Below the pieces are notes generated by a model, which saw only the letters and a list, made by a program, of their open reading frames with translations, made no database searches and had not been told where the DNA came from. Shown here one piece after another: positions 1 through 5,915 of a stretch of DNA of 64,000 bases. Position numbers and translations under genes: made by a program. The stretch's first letter is position 1. The number at the start of each line of letters is the position of its first letter. The stretch is from Pseudomonas lactis (lineage in GTDB: Bacteria > Pseudomonadota > Gammaproteobacteria > Pseudomonadales > Pseudomonadaceae). The DNA is taken from contig NZ_JYLO01000015.1 of the NCBI RefSeq assembly GCF_001439845.1, positions 1 to 64,000 on the forward strand, written 5' to 3'.

Positions 1-2
1 AC

Positions 3-308
3 GGCAAGGCCAAGTCGTGGTGGGGGGAGGGTTACGCCGGCGTGTGCCTGAAGCCCTGGCAGTTCAGCTGCTGGAATCAGAACGACCCGAACTACGCATA
101 TCTGAGCGGTGCAAAGCAGATCCCGGCTGCACAGTTCGCCCAGGCCCAGCGTGCGGCTGACCAGGTGATGAATGGCGCGGTACCAGATCCAACTGGCGGT
201 GCCACGCATTACTACGCGACCACGATGCCAAAGGCCCCGGCCTGGGCGGCGAAGGCCAAGCAGACGCTGCGCCTTGGTCACCACGTCTTCTTCAAGGATG
301 TGCCGTGA
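3..308 (+). CDS. Cell wall hydrolase (SleB/CwlJ-like), 5' truncated by the window edge
   Basis: The frame is open from base 3, so the N-terminus lies outside the window; only the last 101 residues are seen. The visible part has the Trp-rich segment KSWWGEGYAGVCLKPWQFSCW, followed by a region ending in an HHVFFKDV-type tail. That pattern is known from the SleB/CwlJ cell-wall hydrolase family found in many phages as a lysin or tail-associated muralytic enzyme. It is followed after 72 bases by a Dam-like methylase, consistent with a prophage end. The substrate is inferred to be peptidoglycan; the catalytic Glu region is not in view. Confidence 0.7.
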   Translation, partial: GKAKSWWGEGYAGVCLKPWQFSCWNQNDPNYAYLSGAKQIPAAQFAQAQRAADQVMNGAVPDPTGGATHYYATTMPKAPAWAAKAKQTLRLGHHVFFKDVP

Positions 309-380
309 TGACGCCCGACCTACATCTGCGACAAAAAAAATTAGCATGACCTAAAACCTACTTTGCAAAGGATTGCAAAA

Positions 381-1148
381 ATGACAAACCCAATCGTCCC
401 ATGGATGGGCGGCAAACGCCGTCTTTCTAAGCGTCTGCTGGCGCTGTTTCCTGATCATGAGTGCTATGTCGAAGTGTTCGCCGGCGGCGCGGCTCTGTAC
501 TTCAAGCGAGAGGAGCCCGCAAAGGTCGAGGTTTTGAATGACCTCAATGGGGACTTGGTGAACCTCTATCGTGTCGTCCAGCACCACCTCGAGGAGTTCG
601 TGCGCCAGTTCAAGTGGGCGCTCAGCTCCCGGCAGATATTTGAATGGCAAAAGATGACGGCCCCAGAGACGCTGACAGATATTCAGAGAGCCGCACGGTT
701 CTTCTATCTCCAGCATCACGCCTTCGGCGCCAAAGCCACAGGGCAGACATTCGGCACCGCAACCACAGGCCGGCCTATCAACTTGCTGCGGATCGAGGAA
801 AACCTATCGCAAGCCTGGCAGCGCCTTTCCGGCACCTATGTCGAGAATCTGCCATGGTTGAAGTGCGCCGAGAAATACGACCGGCCCCACACCTTCCAAT
901 ACATGGACCCGCCCTACTGGAAGACGGCAGGTTACGGCGCTGAGTTCGGCTTCGACGAATACGAGCGAATGGCCGACTTCATGCGGACTTGCCAAGGCAA
1001 GGTGATGGTCAGCATCAACGATCATCCAGACATCCGACGGGTGTTTGGAGGGTTCCGTCTGGAGGCGATGGACATTCGCTACAGCACTGCCAACCCCAGG
1101 AAGGGGCCGGCCGCTGTGACTGGCGAATTGGCAATCATGAACTGGTAA
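381..1148 (+). CDS. Phage-type DNA adenine methyltransferase (D12/Dam class)
   Basis: A 255-residue protein that should transfer a methyl group from S-adenosylmethionine to N6 of adenine in DNA. It has the D12-class order of motifs: an N-terminal PWMGGKRRL segment (residues 7-15) and FAGG (33-36) for the AdoMet site, then the catalytic DPPY at 176-179. The ATG at 381 is chosen over a TTG at 363 because AAAGGA (367-372) sits 8 bases upstream of it. The target sequence cannot be read from the protein; GATC is typical of Dam relatives but is a guess here. It lies beside an interrupted mutS, which is odd because fluorescent pseudomonads generally lack a native Dam. Confidence 0.88.
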   Translation: MTNPIVPWMGGKRRLSKRLLALFPDHECYVEVFAGGAALYFKREEPAKVEVLNDLNGDLVNLYRVVQHHLEEFVRQFKWALSSRQIFEWQKMTAPETLTDIQRAARFFYLQHHAFGAKATGQTFGTATTGRPINLLRIEENLSQAWQRLSGTYVENLPWLKCAEKYDRPHTFQYMDPPYWKTAGYGAEFGFDEYERMADFMRTCQGKVMVSINDHPDIRRVFGGFRLEAMDIRYSTANPRKGPAAVTGELAIMNW

Positions 1149-1168
1149 ACCCGGGCGGGAGGCAAAAC

Positions 1169-1405
1169 TCACCGCGCAGGATTTGATTCTGTTGCATCGT
1201 CGAAAATGAGGAATAATGCCTCTATCGTGGCCGGCGTCAAAGCGCGTGCTGCTTCAAGCCCTTCAACGAATCCGGCAGCACGCTCTCCCGCCAGCATACG
1301 AGACGGATTGTCAGCCGCCCTGGCGATACGTTCGAGGTGGGACGCCGCCCGGCTCTGAATCAGCGTTGGGAGGTTCATCTGCGCAAGTTTATGAGTGTCA
1401 TTCAT
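1169..1405 (-). CDS. Small protein of unknown function at the prophage edge
   Basis: A 78-residue acidic-to-neutral protein that I do not recognise. It is predicted to be helical (ERIARAADNPSRMLAGERAA) and has no membrane segment, signal or cysteine. The only support is the open frame, an ATG start and its position as the sole good frame between the methylase and the mutS remnant; no strong ribosome site is visible. It lies on the same strand as the mutS start fragment, so the old mutS promoter may now read into it. It could be a last prophage gene or a spurious frame. Confidence 0.45.
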   Translation of the reverse strand: MNDTHKLAQMNLPTLIQSRAASHLERIARAADNPSRMLAGERAAGFVEGLEAARALTPATIEALFLIFDDATESNPAR

Positions 1406-1418
1406 AGTCGTTCGACCT

Positions 1419-1490
1419 GTCTAAAACTACCTCAACCTAGCACGCATTCATTGGGTGTAAAGGGCGCTAAATGAAAGTTGAGTTTTAGAC
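1419..1490. repeat. 10-bp inverted repeat next to the presumed prophage attachment site
   Basis: GTCTAAAACT at 1419-1428 is a perfect inverted copy of AGTTTTAGAC at 1481-1490, and the match continues imperfectly inward (CTCAAC/GTTGAG). A further TTAGAC occurs at 1524-1529. Repeated short sites close to a phage-chromosome junction are the usual form of integrase or excisionase arm-binding sites. That role is inferred. Confidence 0.5.
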
Positions 1491-1523
1491 GCTCATCCAC
1501 TGAAACCCGCGTGATACGTGGCC

Positions 1524-1595
1524 TTAGACCATCTCCAGCCCATACTGCTGCATCATCGGGGTGTGGGAGGACAGATCGGAGGTGTTTTTACTCAT
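1524..1595 (-). pseudogene. mutS: 5' remnant of mutS (18 native codons, then a stop)
   Basis: Read on the minus strand from the ATG at 1595, the first 18 residues are MSKNTSDLSSHTPMMQQY. HTPMMQQY is the near-universal start of the mismatch-repair protein MutS, where it is followed by a Trp/Leu and then RLK or KLK. Here homology stops at base 1542 and the frame runs on as GLEMV and a stop at 1524. The rest of mutS would have to lie to the left on the minus strand. The simplest reading is that the prophage ending at about 1541 integrated after codon 18. Whether the other junction restores a working mutS start is outside the window. Confidence 0.85.
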
Positions 1596-1696
1596 TGGGT
1601 AATAGGCAAATTCGTTGAAAGTGATGGGGCAAAGGGGGCGCGTGGTCCAGTGTCGATCAGTTTAGAAAGGCGCACGTCAAAACAAAGCAGGTCGAA

Positions 1697-1794
1697 TGTG
1701 GGAGCTGTCGAGCTTCAGCGAGGCTGCGATGGGATCACCGCCCTGTACCGGCGGGCCGAAGCACCCGCATCGCTGAAGTTCAAAAGCTCCACAC
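1697..1794. repeat. Long imperfect palindrome, REP-like
   Basis: The arms 1697-1731 and 1762-1794 pair almost fully. GGAGCT, a variable hexamer and CTTCAGCGA on the left match the complement of TCGCTGAAG, a variable hexamer and AGCTCC on the right. It begins TGTGGGAGCT like the common Pseudomonas REP, but the following bases differ from the GGCTTGCCTGCGAT type seen elsewhere in this window. It lies in the non-coding stretch 1596-1974, which otherwise holds only the former mutS upstream region. Confidence 0.7.
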
Positions 1795-1920
1795 CTTGCC
1801 CAATCGTGGTCGCTTAACTGATCGGCATTGGGCGCTTGGCCCAGCATTTTTTGCGATGGGCGCAAGGTTAACATGCGAAGTCGACCCTTCGCAGGTCGCA
1901 AACGACCCGGTAGAAATAGA

Positions 1921-1966
1921 AGAAGGGGCGGCGCATTTATCAAAATACGCCGCCCCCTTCTTTTTA
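1921..1966. terminator. Intrinsic terminator, probably for the DUF3077 gene
   Basis: AGAAGGGGCGGCG (1921-1933) pairs with 1948-1961 (one bulged C), followed on the plus strand by TTTTTAT. On the minus strand the hairpin is followed by a T-rich stretch, 9 bases past the DUF3077 stop codon, so it can act in both directions. Confidence 0.75.
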
Positions 1967-1974
1967 TCGCCCCT

Positions 1975-2256
1975 TTACTGAATGTTGCCGGGCGAATCCA
2001 ACACCTTCACCACATCATCAACTACCGCCTTGACCATCTCCTGCAAGTAATGCGACGCCCACGCATAACGGTCCGTCTCCTTGGTCATCGCCGCATCTTC
2101 TGCGAGCAGCTTGGCGACATGGAGAAGATCGGAGGCGTGGTGCAGGGCTTCTTGCAGGGAAACACCGCTGTTGACGCGGAATAGAGGTTGGTCGGAGTGA
2201 AAGGAGAAGGGGGTGACGCCGAGGGTGGTTAACGCAGGCGGATTTGTAGCGGTCAT
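1975..2256 (-). CDS. DUF3077 family protein
   Basis: A 93-residue protein with the DUF3077 pattern: TPFSFHSDQPLFRVNSGVSL, then a helical DLLHVAKLLAEDAA region and a WASHYLQEMVKAVVDDV C-terminus. This family is common and often multicopy in Pseudomonas; its function is not established. The ATG at 2256 is preferred over one at 2271 because GGGAG lies 8 bases upstream of it. A long structured leader precedes it (2257-2480) and an intrinsic terminator follows, so it looks like a single-gene unit under RNA-level control. No signal peptide or membrane helix is seen. Confidence 0.8.
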   Translation of the reverse strand: MTATNPPALTTLGVTPFSFHSDQPLFRVNSGVSLQEALHHASDLLHVAKLLAEDAAMTKETDRYAWASHYLQEMVKAVVDDVVKVLDSPGNIQ

Positions 2257-2311
2257 CGGTAAAACTCCCATATCAAGTGAGAGCTACCACGTTCGTTATC
2301 AGGCGAATGGG

Positions 2312-2466
2312 GTGGCAGCTGTGCGCAGGCTGATAAACCGGAGATACAGGAACCCGGCAGACCCGAAGGTCTCCCACGCACAGCCGCCATTGCACGAAAT
2401 GAGGGGCGAAAAAAAACGCCTGCAAATCGGGTTTGATGGCGCTTGTTGCGCCTGCATCTTGACGGG
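2312..2466 (-). ncRNA. Structured leader resembling C4 antisense / P4 cI-type RNA
   Basis: On the minus strand, upstream of the DUF3077 start, the RNA would fold into an outer stem (2318-2325 with 2377-2384, extending to 2314-2316/2386-2388 past one mismatch) enclosing a C-UUCG-G capped hairpin (2359-2363 with 2368-2372). Further upstream are a GGCGC/GCGCC hairpin (2438-2452) and a run of eight T (2409-2416). The leader also encodes the peptide pattern AMAAVRGRPSGLPGS, much like the ash-type frames that overlap C4-like RNAs in P4-type elements. The assignment is from memory of those families. Confidence 0.45.
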
Positions 2467-2669
2467 TTATCAGGCCCGGTCGCTGAATTGGCAGCGACGA
2501 ATGGAAGGGTAGCGTGGTGATAGGGAGGGTGCAACTGGGAAACTGTGTCCTGGAAATAAATGCGTCCGCTTTTCTCCAGTAGGCAGCATTGGAGAAACAC
2601 GCCTCCTAGAACGATGTGGCAGGTAATATCATGATTCGACTAGTTTGAACTTCGCAACCTGGAAAATTT

Positions 2670-3218
2670 ATGACGAGTACCCTGAAGTATCAGATTCTTG
2701 CTGGGCTACCGGGCGAAGGGCCTCTTCCTTTGCAGTTCAGCGCTACCGGCCAAGGGCACCATAGTGAAGGATTCGTCATCAGGTTCTCGCCAGAGGCGAA
2801 GCCTTCTTGGGTGGGGAATTTTCAACCGGGTTTTTGCCGCTTCAGTTGCGTTCTGACGCTGGGTTCAACTTTTCATGTGATGATAGTTGCCGGTGGTCAG
2901 GGTTATATCGTGGACATTCGTAGCGGCGTTCTCTTGAAGCATTTCGGTGGCGATATCGAGTACTTGGTCAGCATTCCAGAATTAGACAGCATCCTTGTTT
3001 CAAATGGGGTGTGGCTCAGGCTTGTTAAAGGCGAGGCTGAGGTCTGGTGCTCTGAGCGCCTGTCTCTGGACGGGATTAGAAATATCCAAATCTCGCTCGC
3101 GGATGGGATCATTACAGGGGAGGGATGGTATGTAGACGATTGCTGGTATCCGTTCAAAGTCTGCATCTCCTCGGGTGAAGCTACGGGAGGAGTTTTCGAG
3201 TCGCTTGACTTCAGCTAA
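2670..3218 (+). CDS. Unknown 182-residue protein, beta-rich
   Basis: I do not recognise this protein. It has no signal peptide or membrane helix and is rich in short beta-type segments (GYIVDIRSGVLLKHFGG, LVSIPELDSILVSNGVWLRL) that resemble one or two WD/propeller-like blades, with Trp and Gly-rich ends. Codon use is more AT-rich than the flanking core genes, which suggests recent transfer. It stands alone between the DUF3077 unit and the Panacea pair. Orphan immunity-type proteins often look like this, but no toxin partner is visible, so that idea is only a guess. Confidence 0.65.
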   Translation: MTSTLKYQILAGLPGEGPLPLQFSATGQGHHSEGFVIRFSPEAKPSWVGNFQPGFCRFSCVLTLGSTFHVMIVAGGQGYIVDIRSGVLLKHFGGDIEYLVSIPELDSILVSNGVWLRLVKGEAEVWCSERLSLDGIRNIQISLADGIITGEGWYVDDCWYPFKVCISSGEATGGVFESLDFS

Positions 3219-3306
3219 GTCCATTTCTGCGTTTCTGAATGATTAGCTACCGGCCGCTCTGGAAGCAGTTCGCGCCGAATCACCAAGCAGTAACACCGCC
3301 ATAACT

Positions 3307-3336
3307 CAGCGATTCATCGCTCTGATCACTCTTTTT
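3307..3336 (+). terminator. Weak terminator-like hairpin
   Basis: AGCGA-TTCA-TCGCT at 3307-3320 is followed 10 bases later by a run of seven T. It could end transcription of the gene at 2670-3218. Nothing else is seen in 3219-3503. Confidence 0.35.
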
Positions 3337-3503
3337 TTCCAGCGCCATTTTTACAATCTGTCACGTTGGGATAAGGCAGGCAGACCAGAATCATTTTACT
3401 CTTCGGTTCAAAGCCGATGCGATCAATGCCGGGAAGGTGATGATCTGGCTTTTTCGCAGCATATTAATCCTTCAAAGTTGGAATGACTGCGCGGTCCAAT
3501 AGG

Positions 3504-3875
3504 CTATTTTGACCTACGCCCACTAGCCGGAAACAACCCTCGGATCACCCCAAGAAACGCCGCAAACAGATTGATTGAAGTCGCCGTAGTGATAGCAATC
3601 AACACATTGTCCGAGAACGGCGCTTTGCCCGAGTAATACGTCGACCACCCATTCCACACCAGTAAAACCGCCCAGAAGATCACACCACAAGCGGCAAACC
3701 AAAACGCCCGACCCGCATATTTCTTGCGCAGTTGCCTTTCGGCCTTCTGGTCTTTGAGGTTCTGGTTTCTTTCATCGTCGGTGCCTATGGCTTGCTCGCC
3801 ACCGGCTTGGGTGTCCTGGTCAGGCCCTGCCGCGGGGGGCAGGGTGAGTTCCAGGTTGTCGAGTTCTTCACTCAC
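3504..3875 (-). CDS. Small 2-TM membrane protein, candidate toxin (PanT-like)
   Basis: A 123-residue protein starting at a GTG (3873-3875) that overlaps the end of the Panacea gene by 8 bases. Residues 1-60 are acidic and hydrophilic and lead into a basic stretch (AERQLRKKYAGR). Two hydrophobic helices follow: AFWFAACGVIFWAVLLVW and the VLIAITTATSINLFAAFLGV region, then a short basic tail. Panacea-domain antitoxins are known to pair with varied toxins, including membrane-acting ones. The translational overlap and the two helices make this the likely toxin, acting on the inner membrane. An accessory membrane protein is the alternative. Confidence 0.65.
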   Translation of the reverse strand: MSEELDNLELTLPPAAGPDQDTQAGGEQAIGTDDERNQNLKDQKAERQLRKKYAGRAFWFAACGVIFWAVLLVWNGWSTYYSGKAPFSDNVLIAITTATSINLFAAFLGVIRGLFPASGRRSK

Positions 3876-4356
3876 GGATGCGGCTCTTTGGGTGAATGAG
3901 TGTTGCCATGTCTTCCCAGTCGATGGCGGAACCGTCGGCGCCCTTGAGGGCCCAGGCTGTGCCGTCCTCGTGGGACAGGTTGGACAGTTGGGTCCCGGAC
4001 CATTTGCCGTATTTGTTAATGATCCGGTCAATCAAACGATGGGTATAGGTATCGCTCTCCGGCACCCTCGGTGTAACGAACACAATGTCTTCGGCGTCGG
4101 GCTTCAGGTTGCTGAGCAGCGACGTCACCGGGCGATTACCGTAGGACTTCAACTCATGGTACAGCGATGGAATAACCGGGCCATATTGCCAGCGGGCAAA
4201 GTGATCATCCATGAGGGGCTGATCCCGTTCGCGCAGGTGCCAGGACTGCGTATAAAACAGCAGTTTTTGCAGCTTCATGGGCGTCAGGCCCGAAAGCTTG
4301 CCTTCCTTCGCGCGTTCAATGAAGGCGTTTGCGACAGCTAGCGCTGAATAAGCCAT
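3868..4356 (-). CDS. Panacea-domain (DUF4065, SocA-like) antitoxin
   Basis: A 162-residue protein that matches the Panacea fold along its length: an N-terminal ALAVANAFIERA helix, then LTPMKLQKLLFYTQSWHL, a WQYGPVIPSLYHELKSYG core and a C-terminal YGKWSGTQLSNLSHEDGTAW. This domain is known as the antitoxin half of PanAT toxin-antitoxin systems. The ATG at 4356 is chosen because GGAGG lies 5 bases upstream. The downstream membrane protein overlaps its 3' end. The pair is transcribed away from the tailocin repressor gene, with a candidate promoter at 4399-4427. Confidence 0.85.
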   Translation of the reverse strand: MAYSALAVANAFIERAKEGKLSGLTPMKLQKLLFYTQSWHLRERDQPLMDDHFARWQYGPVIPSLYHELKSYGNRPVTSLLSNLKPDAEDIVFVTPRVPESDTYTHRLIDRIINKYGKWSGTQLSNLSHEDGTAWALKGADGSAIDWEDMATLIHPKSRIRE

Positions 4357-4398
4357 GAGCACCTCCGTCTTTGCTGGCTACGTTGTCAAAGAGTTTTA

Positions 4399-4427
4399 TA
4401 CATAGGCCTTGAGTTGTCGACATGCAA
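4399..4427 (-). promoter_or_regulatory. Candidate sigma-70 promoter of the Panacea pair
   Basis: On the minus strand TTGCAT (4422-4427) and TATGTA (4399-4404) are separated by 17 bases and lie 43-71 bases upstream of the ATG. The match is moderate and untested. Confidence 0.4.
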
Positions 4428-4478
4428 GGTGTTGACCGGCAGCAATACCAAGCTGTCGGAATAATAGAGCGTCGATAA

Positions 4479-4494
4479 CTGGTTGCATATACAG
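4479..4494. promoter_or_regulatory. LexA-type SOS box between panA-like gene and prtR
   Basis: CTGGTTGCATATACAG fits the CTG-N10-CAG rule and has a perfect ATATACAG right half; the left half is poorer. It lies 97 bases before the prtR ATG and 123 bases before the panA-like ATG, so either gene could be under SOS control. Confidence 0.5.
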
Positions 4495-4529
4495 TATTTT
4501 GATTCAAGTTAAGTGAAAGACGCGTGTTT

Positions 4530-4556
4530 AATGCATAAATATGCAAATTAGCATTT
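4530..4556. promoter_or_regulatory. TGCA half-sites upstream of prtR, possible autoregulatory operators
   Basis: AATGCA at 4530-4535 and ATGCA at 4541-4545, followed by AGCATT at 4550-4555, are spaced less regularly than the three operators at 5412-5481 but use the same half-site. This suggests weaker repressor binding at its own promoter. Confidence 0.35.
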
Positions 4557-4590
4557 GCCAACCCCAAAAACTCCCGTCACTATCCGCGCT

Positions 4591-5325
4591 ATGCAAAAAC
4601 GCAACGTTTCTATCGTCTTAAGAGAGCTGCTGGACCGCGACCGGATCTCCCCCACGGAGCTTCACCGACGCACTGGCGTGCCTCAATCCACACTGTCCCG
4701 GATCCTCAGCGGCAAGATCGTTGATCCGTCGGATAAACACATCTCCCGTATCGCCGAGTATTTTCGCGTGAGCACTGATTACCTGCGCGGGCGCGCAGCA
4801 GTGGGCGCTTTGCGCGATGACGGGCGCGACCCGATGCATTCGGAACTCAAGGACATAAGCCTGTGGGACGACGACACCCCCGTTAATGATGACGAGGTGT
4901 CGATCCCCTTTCTGCGCGAGGTTGAATTGGCTGCTGGATCAGGAAGATTCGTCATCGAGGAAAGCGAAAAGGCCAGCCTGCGGTTCGGCAAGCGCAGCCT
5001 GCGGCATAACGGTGTGCAGTTCGACCAGGCAAAGTGCGTGACGGTGCGCGGCAACAGTATGTTGCCGGTGTTGCGCGACGGGGCCACGGTAGGGGTGAAT
5101 GCCGGCAAGAGCGGCATTGGCGACATCGTCGATGGCGACCTGTATGCCATCAATCACAACGGCCAGTTGCGGGTTAAACAGCTCTACCGCCTGCCTTCCG
5201 GGATTCGCCTGCGCAGCTTCAACCGTGATGAACATCCGGATGAGGATTACAGCTTTCAGGAGATCCAGGATGAGCAGATCAGTATCCTCGGTCATGTTTT
5301 CTGGTGGGGCATGTACGCCCGCTAA
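4591..5325 (+). CDS. prtR: RecA-cleavable tailocin repressor, PrtR / CI-like
   Basis: A 244-residue repressor. Residues 17-41 form an XRE-type helix-turn-helix (PTELHRRTGVPQSTLSRILS). The C-terminal half is an S24/LexA peptidase domain with the self-cleavage Ala-Gly at 115-116, the catalytic Ser156 (GNSM) and Lys196 (RVKQL). In relatives, RecA filaments stimulate cleavage, which lifts repression of pyocin or tailocin genes after DNA damage. The ATG at 4591 gives the usual family length; an upstream TTG at 4555 is possible. It faces the tailocin promoter directly downstream. No separate prtN activator gene is seen, unlike P. aeruginosa pyocins. Confidence 0.9.
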   Translation: MQKRNVSIVLRELLDRDRISPTELHRRTGVPQSTLSRILSGKIVDPSDKHISRIAEYFRVSTDYLRGRAAVGALRDDGRDPMHSELKDISLWDDDTPVNDDEVSIPFLREVELAAGSGRFVIEESEKASLRFGKRSLRHNGVQFDQAKCVTVRGNSMLPVLRDGATVGVNAGKSGIGDIVDGDLYAINHNGQLRVKQLYRLPSGIRLRSFNRDEHPDEDYSFQEIQDEQISILGHVFWWGMYAR

Positions 5326-5343
5326 CCTCCACGCGTAAGAAGA

Positions 5344-5369
5344 AACCCGCCCATGTGCGGGTTTTTTTT
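5344..5369 (+). terminator. Intrinsic terminator of prtR
   Basis: AACCCGC (5344-5350) pairs with GCGGGTT (5357-5363) and is followed by a T run, 18 bases past the prtR stop. Confidence 0.85.
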
Positions 5370-5411
5370 CGGCCCTAGAAAACCGGCCAAGCCCAAGCCC
5401 GCAAGGCTTCC

Positions 5412-5481
5412 AATGCATTCGTGCATTTTCATGGCAAAAATAAATGCATCTGTGCATTGACTGTATATGCATACATGCATA
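5412..5481. promoter_or_regulatory. Three tandem operators of the tailocin promoter
   Basis: AATGCATTCGTGCATT (5412-5427), AATGCATCTGTGCATT (5443-5458) and TATGCATACATGCATA (5466-5481) share the form WATGCA-N4-TGCATW, each 16 bp. Their centres are 31 and 23 bp apart. The second overlaps the -35 element and the third fills the spacer of the promoter, the classical position for a repressor. The PrtR-like protein just upstream is the obvious binder. Confidence 0.75.
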
Positions 5482-5485
5482 TTCT
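5457..5485 (+). promoter_or_regulatory. Strong sigma-70 promoter for the tailocin operon
   Basis: TTGACT (5457-5462), 17-bp spacer, TATTCT (5480-5485). A LexA-like CTGTATATGCATACAT overlaps it at 5461-5476 but ends in CAT instead of CAG, so the repressor operators are the better explanation of control. Confidence 0.7.
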
Positions 5486-5527
5486 TCACCTCAAGCCAGC
5501 CAACAAGGCTTGGTGGAGGCGGCAAGG

Positions 5528-5632
5528 ATGCTGCCAAGGAAGACAAGGAAGGCACGCAACATCGGCAAGGACGCCATCGAAGCGATGGCAGGGATGCCAG
5601 GCAATACCGGCAAGGATGCCGACGCTCTTTAG
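5528..5632 (+). CDS. 34-codon basic leader peptide or small protein
   Basis: The peptide begins MLPRKTRKARNIGKDA and ends GNTGKDADAL. GGAGG at 5515-5519 sits 8 bases before the ATG, a better ribosome site than most genes here. The ORF lies in the leader RNA between the operator-controlled promoter and an intrinsic terminator (5821-5846), ahead of the holin. It has two GKDA repeats and a strongly basic N-terminus. It could be a small regulator, a leader peptide coupled to termination, or a relic. I know of no characterised match. Confidence 0.45.
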   Translation: MLPRKTRKARNIGKDAIEAMAGMPGNTGKDADAL

Positions 5633-5820
5633 TTTCAACGCTTCAACAACAGGCAGCGATGAACCGGCCTTAACGGTTCAGAGGGTTGGCAACTGACCCA
5701 GGTGTGCAGCGTAAAGCACCAGAAGCAGTTATCCGGCAGACAGGGATCGTGGTCGGAAAAACATCGAGGAAAGGACCGTACCGCGCCAGTAGCGCCGAAA
5801 GTCCGAGGACATCATTACTG

Positions 5821-5846
5821 AAAAGCCCGGGCGACCGGGCTTTTTG
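5821..5846 (+). terminator. Intrinsic terminator inside the tailocin leader
   Basis: AAAAGCCCGG (5821-5830) and CCGGGCTTTT (5835-5844) form a perfect 10-bp stem with a GCGA loop and a T run. It lies 336 bases after the predicted -10 and 70 bases before the holin start, so tailocin transcripts must read through it unless another promoter lies beyond. Confidence 0.8.
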
Positions 5847-5915
5847 GAATGCCTACCTACCCAAGCATTTGTAAATGAAATACGGACTATTTATTGCTCA
5901 GCCAGGAGGCGTGAC

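Noticed and set aside
1518..1817. Plus-strand 99-codon frame over the mutS remnant and palindrome
   Set aside because: It runs across the mutS start on the other strand and a REP-like palindrome, with no ribosome site and an incoherent protein.
5461..5476. CTGTATATGCATACAT as a true LexA box
   Set aside because: It ends in CAT, not CAG, and is fully explained by the third TGCA operator and the promoter; kept only as a remark.
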